From contig JAHQVT010000006.1 in NCBI GenBank assembly GCA_019634165.1, positions 496,001 through 560,000 of the forward strand: 64,000 nucleotides of DNA, in the 5' to 3' direction. This stretch comes from Rhodospirillales bacterium. Its GTDB lineage: Bacteria; Pseudomonadota; Alphaproteobacteria; Rhodospirillales; Thalassospiraceae. Below the pieces are notes generated by a model, which ran no database searches, was not told the DNA's origin, and saw only the letters and a list, made by a program, of their open reading frames with translations. Shown here in pieces: positions 26,527-36,886 of the stretch. How positions within the stretch are numbered: position 1 is the stretch's first letter; each line of letters opens with the position of its first letter. The position numbers were made by a program, and so were the translations under genes.

Positions 26527-26726
26527 AACGCCTCCACCACAGTTGAAATTCTGCATTTGCGGTTTGTTGGTTGCGCCGCAAACTTGAATACTGCTATCAC
26601 TTCAAAGAACGGGAATTCCCCGATCCGATGTCGCAGCATTGCCATATTCTTACTTACAAATACTAAATGCCAAAGGCTATTCTTGTGAGACGGCCTTTGG
26701 ATGCGGTACTTCAGCACAGGTGATCA

Positions 26727-27593
26727 ATGAACGCCAAGCGCGACGACAAGAATGATACGGGCAATCAGGATGCCGGTCCTGCAATTCCAAGTCCTGGTTT
26801 TTTCGCACGTATGAGAGCGTATTTCTTAACTGGTGTTCTGGTTAGCGCACCGCTTGCGATTACGTTTGGTTTGGCTTGGTGGTTTATCGAGTTTGTCGAT
26901 AGCAAAGTTATTCCACTGATCCCGGCACACTACAATCCAGAAACCTATTTACCTCTCGGTTACGAAGACTACGGGATTCCTGGCTTTGGCTTGGTAGTTG
27001 TCCTTGTTTTCATCACGGTTGTTGGTTGGTTTACCACCAACTTTGCAGGCCGTGCGCTGATTAAGCTTTACGAACGTATTCTGGGCCGCATTCCAGCAGT
27101 TCGCAGCATCTATAGCGCGATCAAACAAATCCTTGAAACGGTGTTGGCCAATCAGTCGAATGCGTTTCGTCAGGCGGTTTTGTTGGAATACCCACGCCGC
27201 GGCATGTGGGCGATTGGCTTTATTACCGGTCAAACAAAAGGCGAAGTGCAGCACCTAACCGAAGATACCGTTATCAATATCTTTCTGCCGACAACACCAA
27301 ACCCGACATCGGGATTTTTGCTGTTCGTACCAAAGGGCGATATCGTTATTCTTCAGATGACCGTCGAAGAAGCGATCAAAATGGTTATGTCAGGCGGGAT
27401 TGTAACCCCACCTGATCGCCGCCCGCTAGAAGAACAGAAAAAACCACAGGTCGCCGCCAAGACGTACGAAAATGTTGACGTCCTACGCGAAAAGGAAAAC
27501 GTCCCCATTCTTGTATCGCGCGACATCCCCGCGCGCATGGAATCGGATGACAATCCACAGGATGAAAACGGTAAAACCCGCGAAGATGCTTAA
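26727..27593 (+). CDS. DUF502 inner-membrane protein
   Basis: 288 residues. Two hydrophobic segments, about 30-55 (YFLTGVLVSAPLAITFGLAW) and 85-108 (FGLVVVLVFITVVGWFTTNF), bracket a short periplasmic loop. They are followed by the DUF502 core with YERILGRIPAVRSIYSAIKQ, GFITGQT and IFLPTTPNPTSGFLLFVP. The C-terminal 60 residues are polar and disordered-looking. The function is not known; it is convergent with recG. Confidence 0.9.
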   Translation: MNAKRDDKNDTGNQDAGPAIPSPGFFARMRAYFLTGVLVSAPLAITFGLAWWFIEFVDSKVIPLIPAHYNPETYLPLGYEDYGIPGFGLVVVLVFITVVGWFTTNFAGRALIKLYERILGRIPAVRSIYSAIKQILETVLANQSNAFRQAVLLEYPRRGMWAIGFITGQTKGEVQHLTEDTVINIFLPTTPNPTSGFLLFVPKGDIVILQMTVEEAIKMVMSGGIVTPPDRRPLEEQKKPQVAAKTYENVDVLREKENVPILVSRDIPARMESDDNPQDENGKTREDA

Positions 27594-27633
27594 GTAATTT
27601 CATAGGCAAATCTTCGTAAGGTATTCGAACAAG

Positions 27634-27670
27634 AAGAAGGGCGCTTTCATCCAAAGCGCCCTTCTTTTTT
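27634..27670. terminator. Bidirectional terminator between DUF502 gene and recG
   Basis: Perfect 14-bp stem: 27634-27647 (AAGAAGGGCGCTTT) with 27653-27666, loop CATCC, long T-run on the plus strand. Confidence 0.93.
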
Positions 27671-27689
27671 TTACTTCGTTTTTTTCGCC

Positions 27690-29777
27690 TTATCCAGAAC
27701 GGAAATACCGAACGGCTTCATCACGCTCAAACAGATAAAGCAACAATCGCAATGCTTCACCGCGGGTCTTGTGAAGGTCAGGGTCACGATCCACAATCAA
27801 ACGTGCATCATCGCGCGCAATCGCCAGCAAATCGCCATGCATTTCAAGATTGGCCAAACGGTATTCCTGAAGTCCACTTTGACGCGTGCCCAGAACTTCC
27901 CCTGCACCACGTAATTTCAAATCTTCTTCAGCAATGATAAAGCCGTCTTCGGTCTCGCGCATAATCTTAAGTCGCGCCTTCGATACCTGACCCAATGGGC
28001 TTCCATAAAGCAGCAAACAGGTAGATGCCGCGTCACCGCGCCCAATGCGCCCGCGCAACTGGTGAAGCTGTGCAAGCCCAAACCGTTCGGAATGTTCGAT
28101 GACCATGATGGTGGCTTCGGGAACATTAACTCCAACCTCGATCACGGTGGTAGCAACAAGGATCGACGTATCGCCGTGGGCAAAGCGCTCCATGACCTCG
28201 TCCTTTTCCTTACCCTTCATTTTGCCATGGATAAGCCCGACACGGCTGTCGCCAAATAAATCGACAAGGACACGATGTCGTTCTTCCGCAGCCTGAAGAT
28301 CAAGTACTTCGGAATCCTCAACCAGCGGGCAGACCCAATAAATCTTGGTTCCGGTTCGCATGGCGCGCCCGATCCCAGAAATAACATCATCGACTTTATC
28401 GATGGGCAATACCCGCGTGTCCACTGGCTTACGTCCCGGCGGCTTTTCATCAAGCCGCGAAACTTCCATGTCGCCAAAAGCGGTAAGAGTAAGGGTACGC
28501 GGGATTGGCGTTGCCGTCATGACCAATACATCGACAGCTTGACCTTTACCGGCCAGCATCAGACGTTGATGAACGCCAAAGCGGTGCTGTTCATCAACCA
28601 CAGCAAAGGCCAGATCCTTAAACACAACGTCATCCTGAAACAGCGCGTGTGTTCCAACTGCAATCTGGACATCACCATTTGCGAACCCTTCAAGGGTGGC
28701 CTTACGCGATTTTCCCTTGTCTCGGCCGGTCAGGATTGCGCAGGTAATGCCGATTTGTTCAAGTAACGGCGAGATCGTTTCAAAATGCTGACGGGCCAGA
28801 ATTTCAGTTGGCGCCATCAAGGCTGCCTGACGCCCGCATTCCACGGCATTGAGCATCGCCATTAAGGCGACGACGGTTTTACCTGATCCAACATCACCTT
28901 GAAGGAGGCGCAGCATGCGGCCTTCGCTTGCCATGTCGTCGTAAACCTCAGCTAGTGCGCGTTCTTGCGCGCCGGTCATGGCAAAGGGCAGGTGATTGGC
29001 CAAACCTTCACGTAGCTTTCCATCACCCTTTGTAACCCGACCGCCAAGCTTACGCATCTTGGCCCGGATCAACGCCAATGCAAGTTGATTGGCCAGTAGT
29101 TCGTCATAGGCAAGCCGTTTGCGCGCCGGATGATCTGGTGACAGGTCAGCATCATCTTGTGGGTTGTGGACAGTGTGTAATGCGCTTAGCAGATCAGGCC
29201 ACTTGTGGCGGGCAACCAATGCCGGATCATGCCACTCGGGCAGTTCGGGCACAGTAGCCAATGCCGCACGGGTCGCCTTGGTCAAGGTTTTACCTGTAAC
29301 GCCCGCTGACATGGGGTATACCGGCTCGACCGTCTGGATTTCATCGCGTTCGGCCTCGGTCCCAATCCGGTCAGGGTGGGTAATCTGATATTCGCCGCGA
29401 TAATGATCAATCTTGCCCGAAATGATACGCTTTTCACCGATAGGCAAAACCTCATTCAAGTATTTTGCCCGCGCATTAAAGAATGCCAGAACAAGTGACC
29501 CACTTTGGGTTTTGCAAATCACGCGATACGGACGGCGGCGATTGGGCGAAGGATCATGCCGTTCAACCCAAACATCCATAGTTACAACAGATCCATCGAT
29601 GGTTTCTTCCAACGGGGGAGAAAACCGGCGGTCAATGATCCCAGATGGTAAATGCCATAGCAAATCTGCCACATGCTCACCGCCAATCAATCGCGCGACA
29701 AGCGGCTTTAACCGCGGCCCAATACCAGGCAGGGTGTCAATTTCGGCAAAAAGCGGGAACAGGATTTCCGGGCGCAT
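27690..29777 (-). CDS. recG: ATP-dependent DNA helicase RecG
   Basis: 695 residues from ATG 29777 (MRPEILFPLFAEIDTLPGIG), the normal RecG N-terminus; the frame is open 24 codons further but those residues are not typical. RecG reverses stalled forks and processes Holliday junctions. An N-terminal wedge/OB domain is followed by Walker A GDVGSGKTVVALMAM, DEQHRFGVHQR (motif II), TATPIPRTLTL (motif III) and LRGRIGRGDAASTCLLLY (motif VI). A GAAC-N7-GAAC SOS box lies 28 bases before the start, suggesting LexA control. Confidence 0.96.
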   Translation of the reverse strand: MRPEILFPLFAEIDTLPGIGPRLKPLVARLIGGEHVADLLWHLPSGIIDRRFSPPLEETIDGSVVTMDVWVERHDPSPNRRRPYRVICKTQSGSLVLAFFNARAKYLNEVLPIGEKRIISGKIDHYRGEYQITHPDRIGTEAERDEIQTVEPVYPMSAGVTGKTLTKATRAALATVPELPEWHDPALVARHKWPDLLSALHTVHNPQDDADLSPDHPARKRLAYDELLANQLALALIRAKMRKLGGRVTKGDGKLREGLANHLPFAMTGAQERALAEVYDDMASEGRMLRLLQGDVGSGKTVVALMAMLNAVECGRQAALMAPTEILARQHFETISPLLEQIGITCAILTGRDKGKSRKATLEGFANGDVQIAVGTHALFQDDVVFKDLAFAVVDEQHRFGVHQRLMLAGKGQAVDVLVMTATPIPRTLTLTAFGDMEVSRLDEKPPGRKPVDTRVLPIDKVDDVISGIGRAMRTGTKIYWVCPLVEDSEVLDLQAAEERHRVLVDLFGDSRVGLIHGKMKGKEKDEVMERFAHGDTSILVATTVIEVGVNVPEATIMVIEHSERFGLAQLHQLRGRIGRGDAASTCLLLYGSPLGQVSKARLKIMRETEDGFIIAEEDLKLRGAGEVLGTRQSGLQEYRLANLEMHGDLLAIARDDARLIVDRDPDLHKTRGEALRLLLYLFERDEAVRYFRSG

Positions 29778-29804
29778 GTCGGTTTTCGTTGCAACTTTCG
29801 ATGA

Positions 29805-29819
29805 GAACGTTAATAGAAC
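29805..29819 (-). promoter_or_regulatory. LexA (SOS) box upstream of recG
   Basis: GAAC-GTTAATA-GAAC, an exact alphaproteobacterial SOS box in the gap between recG and sdhE, 28 bases from the recG start and about 187 from sdhE. It is the only other perfect GAAC-N7-GAAC I found in an intergenic region besides that of uvrA. Confidence 0.75.
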
Positions 29820-30005
29820 AATTACGTTTACGGCACGGGTATACAACAAAATTATCCTGCGACAACCTTCAAGTCACCAATTGATGCAAAATCACCTGAT
29901 GACAGCATGGACCCAGACGACGTTTTGCCGTACAAACCTTGCCACAGAATAGTATGCGGCAGCCCGATAATAGGGCGCCCAAAAGAATACGTCAGGAGAT
30001 CGACA

Positions 30006-30278
30006 ATGACTGAAAACATTTCGGAACTTGAAATGCGGCGCAAGAAGCTGCTGTTCCGTGGTGGCCATCGTGGCACGAAAGAAAACGATATCCTGATGGG
30101 ACGCTTTATGGACAAGCATCTCAATACTTTGACCGAACAGCAGCTTGATGCCTTTGAGACGCTAATTAACGAAGTCCCGGATGCGGATTTCTTTAAATGG
30201 GCGACCGGCAAAGAAGCGGCACCCGCGCAGTATGATACCGATGTGCTGCACATGATCCGGGAACTGAGCAACGCCTGA
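30006..30278 (+). CDS. sdhE: SdhE/Sdh5-family FAD assembly factor for succinate dehydrogenase
   Basis: 90 residues from ATG 30006, with AGGAG upstream. MRRKKLLFRGGHRGTKENDI is the conserved N-terminal region of SdhE (RGxxE-like segment, here RGTKEND). LMGRFMDKHLNTLTEQQLDA and DADFFKWATG complete the five-helix fold. It helps attach FAD to SdhA. A shared transcript with mfd is likely (7 bases apart). Confidence 0.92.
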   Translation: MTENISELEMRRKKLLFRGGHRGTKENDILMGRFMDKHLNTLTEQQLDAFETLINEVPDADFFKWATGKEAAPAQYDTDVLHMIRELSNA

Positions 30279-30285
30279 TAAAGCA

Positions 30286-33200
30286 TTGAATAAGATTAAA
30301 GAAGTCATATCGACCAAAGGTCGGAAGCGTGTTGGCGGGGTACCCGAAGGTGCCGACGCCCTGATCCTGCGCGAGCTATTGGACGCGGCAGAGAAGAACG
30401 CAACCATTCTTCACATCGCACGCGATGACAAACGGATGTCCCAACTGGCAGAAGCATTGCGCTTTTTTGCTGGCGACGTCGAAGTCTTGACGCTGCCTGC
30501 GTGGGATTGCTTGCCATATGATCGTGTCTCGCCCATCTCGGACGTTACTGCACGACGTATCGAAACACTAACCACGCTGTCAGAAGGTACAAAGCCTGCT
30601 GCGGGTCATGGACGTATTGTGTTGACGACGGCTGCTGCTGCGATGCAGCGTGTTCCGCGTGTTGATGTGATGCGCAATGGGAAGCTGGCCTTTAAGGCCG
30701 GCCGCGAATATGACCGCACGGAGTTGACGGCGTATTTTGAACGCATGGGTTATAACCGTGCCGAACAGGTCATGGAACCGGGCGACTACGCTGTTCGTGG
30801 TGACATTGTCGATATCTTTGCCCCCGGAATGAAAGACCCGGTACGTCTTGATTTCTTTGGCGATGAGATCGAAAGCATCCGTCGATTTGACGTCGAAAGC
30901 CAACGAACAGTCGGCAAGGTTAAGGAAATCAGCCTTCTTCCGGTCGGCGAAGTGTTTCTTGATCCCGACAGCATTTCACGTTTCCGCAGCGGTTATCGTG
31001 AATTGTTTGGCGCTGTGTCACAGACGGACCCACTGTATGAATCGATTTCAAACGGCCTAAAATATGGTGGCATGGAACATTGGTTGCCATTGTTCCATGA
31101 TGGGTTGGATACGATCTTTGCCTATCTGCCTGACACCATTGTCACCCTTGATCATCAGTTTGGCGAAGTCATCGAAAACCGTCTTGAGATGATTGACGAT
31201 TACTATCAAGCACGCCTGAACATAAAGGGCGGCGGGCTTGCGGGTGATAACGTCTATAAACCGGTTCCAACGGAACGACTGTATCTTGATCAGGCGGAAT
31301 TTGACCGCATGTTGGCGGATCGGACCGTTCTGGAATATTCGCCATATTACGATGATGAAAATCCCGAACGCGGAATATTTGATCTTGGCGCGCGGGCAGG
31401 GCGTGACTTTGGCGACGTCCGCGCACGTGCAGATACCAATCTTTATGACGAATTGCGTGATTTCATTACCGCTCAGCGTGGTAAAGAAAATCAGGTTGTT
31501 ATCGCAGCCTATTCCGATGGTTCGCGCGACCGAATGGTTTCGCTGTTGCGCGAACATGGTGTTGGCAAGGTCGTGCCTTGCGAATGCTGGGAAGACATTG
31601 TCGACGATCTAAACTACGAGCATGTCGGCGTTGTCATCCTTGATATCGAACGTGGTTTCCGACGCAAGGGGCTTTGGTTCGTAACCGAACAAGATATCCT
31701 GGGCGATCGCATGAGCCGACCGAGTGGTCGCCGTCGTAAGGCTGACAACTTCCTACGCGAAGCATCGGAAATTTCCGAAGGCGATCTTGTTGTCCATCTG
31801 GAACACGGTATCGGCCGATATCTTGGCCTGAAAACCGTGACAGCCGGTGGTGCCCCGCATGATTGCCTTGAGCTGGAATATGATGGCGGCGACAAATTGT
31901 TTGTGCCGGTTGAAAACATCGAGGTGCTGTCACGCTATGGCTCGGACGAGGGGCTATCGATCCTTGATAAGCTTGGCGGTGTCGCTTGGCAGGCCCGCAA
32001 AGCCAAATTGCGCGAACGTATTCGCGACATGGCCGGTAAATTGATCAAGGTTGCGGCTGAACGGCACCTGCGCAAAGGTGCTGTTTTGCAAGCGCCCGAA
32101 GGCAACTATGATGAGTTCTGCGCAGGTTTCCCATTTGCCGAAACCGAAGATCAGGCGCGCGCGATTAACGACACACTTGATGATCTTGCCGCCGGAAAAC
32201 CAATGGATCGCCTTGTGTGTGGTGATGTTGGTTTTGGTAAAACCGAAGTCGCCATGCGTGCGGCCTTTGCCGCTGTCATGTCGGGAAAACAGGTTGCCAT
32301 CGTTGCACCAACCACTCTTTTGTGCCGTCAACATTATCTGAACTTCAAGCAGCGCTTTGATGGTCTTCCGGTTCGGGTTGAACAACTTTCACGTCTGGTA
32401 ACGGGCAAGAATGCCAAGTTGGTGAAAGACAACATCGAAAGTGGTCATGTCGATATCGTATGTGGCACACATGCACTGTTAGGCAATGGGGTTCATTTCA
32501 AAGACCTTGGTCTTCTTATTGTCGATGAAGAACAGCACTTTGGGGTTAAGCACAAAGAACGCCTAAAGGAACTGAAATCCGATGTTCACGTTCTTACTCT
32601 GACGGCAACTCCGATCCCACGTACGCTTCAGCTTGCCTTGACCGGGGTGAAGGAACTATCGATCATCGCCACCCCACCAGTCGATCGTTTGGCCGTTCGA
32701 ACCTATATCACGCCGTATGATCCTGTCGTCGTGCGCGAGGCCATCTTGCGCGAACGTCATCGTGGTGGTCAGATATTTTATGTCTGCCCGCGTGTCCATG
32801 AACTGGGGCGGATCGCCAAGGAACTGGAAAGCCTTGTGCCGGAAATCAAGTTTGACATCGCCCATGGTCAAATGGGGGCGCGTGATCTTGAACAGGTCAT
32901 GACGGATTTCACGGACCGTAAGTTTGACCTGCTGCTTGCGACCAATATCATTGAATCGGGTATCGATGTTCCAAACGCCAATACCATGATCATCCATCGT
33001 GCTGATATGTTTGGGCTGGCACAGCTTTATCAGTTGCGTGGTCGTATTGGCCGCTCCAAACAGCGCGCATATGCTTATCTCACGCTACCAAACGGTAAAA
33101 AGCTGACCGCTACCGCGCTTAAGCGACTAGAGGTTATGCAAACCCTTGATAACCTCGGCGCCGGATTTAACCTTGCCAGCCATGATCTTGATATTCGCGG

Positions 33201-33783
33201 AGCAGGGAACCTGCTGGGTGAAGAACAATCTGGCCATATCAAGGAAGTTGGGATCGAACTTTATCAACAGATGATCGAAGAAGCCGTGGCCGAAGCCAAA
33301 GGCGAAATTGATGCATCTGAAGAAGCAAGCTTCATTCCACAGATCAATATCGGCATGCCGGTATTAATTCCGGATCGTTATGTTCCGGATCTAGGTGTTC
33401 GTCTTGGGCTTTACCGCCGGATTTCGGAACTGCGTTCACGTGAAGAAGTGGACCAGTTTGCCGCTGAAATGATTGACCGATTTGGCAAACTACCCAAGGA
33501 AGTCGAAAACCTTTTGGATGTGGTGACAATCAAGCAATGGTGCCGTGTAGCCAATATCGAAAAACTTGATGCCGGTCCAAAAGGCGCTTTGATCACATTG
33601 CACAATAATGAATTCCCAAACCCCGGTGGTTTGATCGGATTTATTCAGCAACAGGTCGGTGTCGCGCGCCTACGCCCAGATCACAAGATTGTCTATGCCG
33701 CCGGATGGGATGGTCCAACAGATCGTCTGGAAGGTCTAAAACGATTGATGAAACGTCTATCGGATATCGCAACTTCCACATAA
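30286..33783 (+). CDS. mfd: Transcription-repair coupling factor Mfd
   Basis: 1165 residues, full length, from a TTG start (30286) without a strong ribosome site, so translation may depend on sdhE. Mfd removes stalled RNA polymerase and recruits UvrA. The UvrB-homologous N-terminal part spans about 1-400. The RNA-polymerase-interaction domain follows (EGDLVVHLEHGIGRYLGL near 495). The RecG-like motor has Walker A GDVGFGKTEVAMRAAF, VDEEQHFGVKHKE and ATPIPRTLQLALTG, and LRGRIGRSKQRAYAYLT. A C-terminal TRCF domain is present. It works in the same pathway as uvrA at the left end of the window. Confidence 0.97.
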   Translation: MNKIKEVISTKGRKRVGGVPEGADALILRELLDAAEKNATILHIARDDKRMSQLAEALRFFAGDVEVLTLPAWDCLPYDRVSPISDVTARRIETLTTLSEGTKPAAGHGRIVLTTAAAAMQRVPRVDVMRNGKLAFKAGREYDRTELTAYFERMGYNRAEQVMEPGDYAVRGDIVDIFAPGMKDPVRLDFFGDEIESIRRFDVESQRTVGKVKEISLLPVGEVFLDPDSISRFRSGYRELFGAVSQTDPLYESISNGLKYGGMEHWLPLFHDGLDTIFAYLPDTIVTLDHQFGEVIENRLEMIDDYYQARLNIKGGGLAGDNVYKPVPTERLYLDQAEFDRMLADRTVLEYSPYYDDENPERGIFDLGARAGRDFGDVRARADTNLYDELRDFITAQRGKENQVVIAAYSDGSRDRMVSLLREHGVGKVVPCECWEDIVDDLNYEHVGVVILDIERGFRRKGLWFVTEQDILGDRMSRPSGRRRKADNFLREASEISEGDLVVHLEHGIGRYLGLKTVTAGGAPHDCLELEYDGGDKLFVPVENIEVLSRYGSDEGLSILDKLGGVAWQARKAKLRERIRDMAGKLIKVAAERHLRKGAVLQAPEGNYDEFCAGFPFAETEDQARAINDTLDDLAAGKPMDRLVCGDVGFGKTEVAMRAAFAAVMSGKQVAIVAPTTLLCRQHYLNFKQRFDGLPVRVEQLSRLVTGKNAKLVKDNIESGHVDIVCGTHALLGNGVHFKDLGLLIVDEEQHFGVKHKERLKELKSDVHVLTLTATPIPRTLQLALTGVKELSIIATPPVDRLAVRTYITPYDPVVVREAILRERHRGGQIFYVCPRVHELGRIAKELESLVPEIKFDIAHGQMGARDLEQVMTDFTDRKFDLLLATNIIESGIDVPNANTMIIHRADMFGLAQLYQLRGRIGRSKQRAYAYLTLPNGKKLTATALKRLEVMQTLDNLGAGFNLASHDLDIRGAGNLLGEEQSGHIKEVGIELYQQMIEEAVAEAKGEIDASEEASFIPQINIGMPVLIPDRYVPDLGVRLGLYRRISELRSREEVDQFAAEMIDRFGKLPKEVENLLDVVTIKQWCRVANIEKLDAGPKGALITLHNNEFPNPGGLIGFIQQQVGVARLRPDHKIVYAAGWDGPTDRLEGLKRLMKRLSDIATST

Positions 33784-33786
33784 AGA

Positions 33787-33822
33787 AAAGGCGGGTAACA
33801 AACTGTTATCCCGCCTTTTTAT
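33787..33822. terminator. Bidirectional terminator between mfd and DsbA-like gene
   Basis: AAGGCGGG ... CCCGCCTT with an internal AACA/TGTT pairing; T-runs on both sides. Confidence 0.9.
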
Positions 33823-33839
33823 CCTGCCAACCCGGAACA

Positions 33840-34538
33840 TTAAGCAGGCATTTCTTCCTGCCGTGCCAGCCGGATCATCCGTTGTAAAATATCTGGTTCC
33901 TGTGCACCTGATAGTGCATGACGGCTGTTGAACAAAAAGCACGGAACCCCTGTCACACCCATTTGATGGGCGACACGATTTTCCTGACCAACAAATTCGC
34001 GGTCCATGTCACTTGCCAGATATTCGAGAATTTCCGTGCGATCTTCACCGTGACGTAAGGCAATTTCTGCCAACACGTCATGATCGCCGATATCTTGACC
34101 TTCAAGAAAATAGGCAACAAACAAGTCTTCCACCAATGCATTGCCAACGGCTGGACGTTCGGCACAAACCTTATAGATAAGACGGTGCGAGTCCGTTGAG
34201 TCCGGCGTGACTTTGATCTCATCGAATTTGAAATTAATGCCAACTGCCGCACCGGCATCTTCAATCGCCTTATAGACGCGTGCAGCACTTTCAGACCCGC
34301 CAAATTTGGCGGATAGATAAAGTTTACGGTCGATGCCACCGTTTGGCATGTCAGGATTAAGCAGGAAAGGGCGCCAATTAATGATCATATTGTCGAGTTT
34401 TTCACGCGACAATGCCTTTTCCAGACGCTTTTTACCGATATAGCACCATGGGCAAATGGTATCGATAATCGCCTCGATCCGAATGGGTGCCATCAGGGTT
34501 TCACTTTGTCCAGCCTGCCAAGTCATGACTTTATCCAT
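33840..34538 (-). CDS. DsbA-family (FrnE-like) thiol oxidoreductase, cytoplasmic
   Basis: 232 residues from the longest start (34538), which overlaps the deoB stop by 8 bases. Internal ATGs at 34526 and 34493 ([11 protein letters not shown]) are alternatives. The active site CPWC is at 29-32 ([17 protein letters not shown]), in a thioredoxin fold with a helical insertion, and cis-Pro segment [11 protein letters not shown] lies near 195. No signal peptide is seen, which fits FrnE-type cytosolic proteins. The role is unclear; coupling to deoB is probably incidental. Confidence 0.9.
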   Translation of the reverse strand: MDKVMTWQAGQSETLMAPIRIEAIIDTICPWCYIGKKRLEKALSREKLDNMIINWRPFLLNPDMPNGGIDRKLYLSAKFGGSESAARVYKAIEDAGAAVGINFKFDEIKVTPDSTDSHRLIYKVCAERPAVGNALVEDLFVAYFLEGQDIGDHDVLAEIALRHGEDRTEILEYLASDMDREFVGQENRVAHQMGVTGVPCFLFNSRHALSGAQEPDILQRMIRLARQEEMPA

Positions 34539-35754
34539 TCAAGAAAGAGGTACCTGCTGCAAGCGGCGCAATCCCAAGGTGATCGGCAATTGTCTGGCCA
34601 ATATCGGCAAAGGTTTCACGCATCCCCAAGGGGCCGGGGGCGATTGCCGGACCAAAAGCCATGATTGGTACGAACTCGCGGGTATGGTCATTTCCGCGCC
34701 ACGTTGGATCACAACCATGATCGGCGGTAATGATTACCAGATCACCGGACTGAAGTGCCGCACGAAGTTCCGGAATACGTTTGTCAAACTCTTCAAGCGC
34801 GTTTGCATACCCCGAAACGTCACGACGGTGACCGAATTCCATATCGAAGTCCACCAGGTTGGTGAACACAATGCTGTTATCGGGCGCCTCGGCAATTTCG
34901 GTCATCATGGCGTCAAAAAGCGCCATATTGCCTGATGCCTTAACTTTTTTCGTGATACCACGATGGGCATAGATATCGGCGATTTTACCAACCGAAATGA
35001 CCGTGCCACCGGTATTCGTAAATTGTTCAAGCAAGGTCGGTTTGTATGGTGGAACTGCAATATCCCGACGATTGGACGTCCGTTTGAAATCTGCTGGACT
35101 CTCACCGATGAAGGGGCGCGCAATAACGCGGCCGATGTTATAGGGTTCGACCAACTTAAATGCGATCTCGCAAACTTCATAAAGACGGTCCAAACCAAAA
35201 TGCTCTTCATGGGCCGCGATCTGAAATACGCTATCGGCTGAAGTATAGCAGATGGGTTTTCCCGTCTTGATGTGTTCTTGTCCGAGTTCCGCAATGATGT
35301 TGGTACCCGATGCGTGGCAATTTCCCAATATTCCCGGAAGCTTTGCCTGTTTGATCAACGCATCTGTAAGCTCGACCGGAAAGGTCGGAACGGTCCTTGG
35401 AAAATAACCCCAGTCAAAATCAACAGGCACACCGGCAATCTCCCAATGGCCGCTTGGCGTATCTTTGCCGCGCGACAATTCCTTCGCGTGGCCAAAGGCA
35501 CCAATGATTGCGCCGCCATGATCAAGCCCCGGTGGAACATGACCAGTCGCGTCTTTGGCTGCTTCTCCCAGACCAAGTGCGACCATGTTGGGAATGTTCA
35601 GTTTTCCACTGCGCTGATCGCTATTGGCAATTCCTTTGGCGCAATGTTCGGCAATATGACCAAGAGTATCTGCTCCAAGGTCACCGAATTTCGATGCATC
35701 CGGTGCCGATCCAATGCCGAAGCTGTCGGCCACAATGATGATGGCACGTGCCAT
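34531..35754 (-). CDS. deoB: Phosphopentomutase
   Basis: 407 residues, the standard DeoB length. It interconverts (deoxy)ribose-1-phosphate and -5-phosphate in nucleoside salvage. The alkaline-phosphatase-like fold is seen at [20 protein letters not shown] (metal-binding Asp), [41 protein letters not shown] and [19 protein letters not shown]. It follows deoC by 59 bases on the same strand and supplies its substrate, deoxyribose-5-phosphate. Confidence 0.97.
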   Translation of the reverse strand: MARAIIIVADSFGIGSAPDASKFGDLGADTLGHIAEHCAKGIANSDQRSGKLNIPNMVALGLGEAAKDATGHVPPGLDHGGAIIGAFGHAKELSRGKDTPSGHWEIAGVPVDFDWGYFPRTVPTFPVELTDALIKQAKLPGILGNCHASGTNIIAELGQEHIKTGKPICYTSADSVFQIAAHEEHFGLDRLYEVCEIAFKLVEPYNIGRVIARPFIGESPADFKRTSNRRDIAVPPYKPTLLEQFTNTGGTVISVGKIADIYAHRGITKKVKASGNMALFDAMMTEIAEAPDNSIVFTNLVDFDMEFGHRRDVSGYANALEEFDKRIPELRAALQSGDLVIITADHGCDPTWRGNDHTREFVPIMAFGPAIAPGPLGMRETFADIGQTIADHLGIAPLAAGTSFLNG

Positions 35755-35813
35755 TGATATCTTCCTTCAAACCTAATCTGGCGAATATCTTGTTTCGCAG
35801 ATAGTCATTTATT

Positions 35814-36647
35814 CTAGTAGTTGCCAGTCCCAACGGGTGCATCACCTGATTTCGCACCACATGTCGCAAGAAGGGCGGTCAGTACACCGCTTGCGCCAAA
35901 ACGGAAGGTTTCCGGTTTCACCCAACCATCCCCCATAAGGCTATCGGCAATGGCGATATAAAGAGCTGCGTCCTCGGTGGTTTTAACCCCGCCAGACGCC
36001 TTGAACCCCGCTTCAATACCATCTTCGTCACGGGCGTCCCGAACCGCACATAACATTGCAACTGCTGTTTCTGGTGTTGCGCCGACCGGAACTTTCCCCG
36101 TGGACGTCTTAACAAAATTCGCACCATGCTTGATTGCAAGACGGGCGGCTTCATACAGCTTGGTCAGATCATCAAACTCACCACTTTCAAGAATGACTTT
36201 CATCGTGGTCATCGGGCCGCAGGCCGTGCGTGTTGCATCCACCACGTCTGCTGCAATCTCACTATCACCTTCAAGAAACGCTTTGTACGGGAAAACCAAA
36301 TCAATTTCGTCAGCACCCTTGGCAACACAATCCGCTGTTTCATCGCCAACACGTTGGGCATTGGTCCCACCTTCGGGAAAGTTCACAACAGTGGCGGTTT
36401 TTACACCGCTTTGCCCAAGCGTACGCCAAGATGTTTCGATAAACGGCGCATAGACACACACCGCAGCGGTATTGCCCTCAGATGTCTGTGCACGCTTGCA
36501 AAGAGCTTCGATGACCTCCGGCGTGTCATCGTCATTCAGACTGGTAAGGTCGAGAACGGAAATGGCACGACGTGCAGTATCAGCGTCTGCAACCGCCTTT
36601 TGTTTGGCAGCAGCAATTACGTCAGAAACAGTTTTCGGGTCGAACAT
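35814..36647 (-). CDS. deoC: Deoxyribose-phosphate aldolase
   Basis: 277 residues from ATG 36647 (MFDPKTVSDVI), with AAGGA seven bases before it; the longer in-frame start at 36671 has no such site. It cleaves deoxyribose-5-phosphate to acetaldehyde and glyceraldehyde-3-phosphate. The Schiff-base lysine lies in GANFVKTSTGKVPVGAT. EIDLVFPYKAFLEGD and FKASGGVKTTEDAALYI (second conserved Lys) are also visible. It leads the deoC-deoB-DsbA-like run. Confidence 0.95.
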   Translation of the reverse strand: MFDPKTVSDVIAAAKQKAVADADTARRAISVLDLTSLNDDDTPEVIEALCKRAQTSEGNTAAVCVYAPFIETSWRTLGQSGVKTATVVNFPEGGTNAQRVGDETADCVAKGADEIDLVFPYKAFLEGDSEIAADVVDATRTACGPMTTMKVILESGEFDDLTKLYEAARLAIKHGANFVKTSTGKVPVGATPETAVAMLCAVRDARDEDGIEAGFKASGGVKTTEDAALYIAIADSLMGDGWVKPETFRFGASGVLTALLATCGAKSGDAPVGTGNY

Positions 36648-36886
36648 CAGAGAATCCTTGCAACGCGCCATGCGCGGTTATTCAGTAATAAACGCCGCCA
36701 CCCTATGTCATCATAAACGACAGCGGTGAGGTGGGCCTTAAGATCACATCTGGGCTTAAAGATAAAGACGGATCAATCAATCACCAAGAAGGTACCCAAC
36801 CTTGACTTGGCAATCAATCAACCCGTCTCAAAACACAGTTTCAATCAGAACAGGAAGACCCGGTTCTAGACGTTGAACATATGTTC

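Noticed and set aside
31057-31557. 166-codon minus-strand frame inside mfd
   Set aside because: Antisense shadow of a clearly coding gene without its own start signals.
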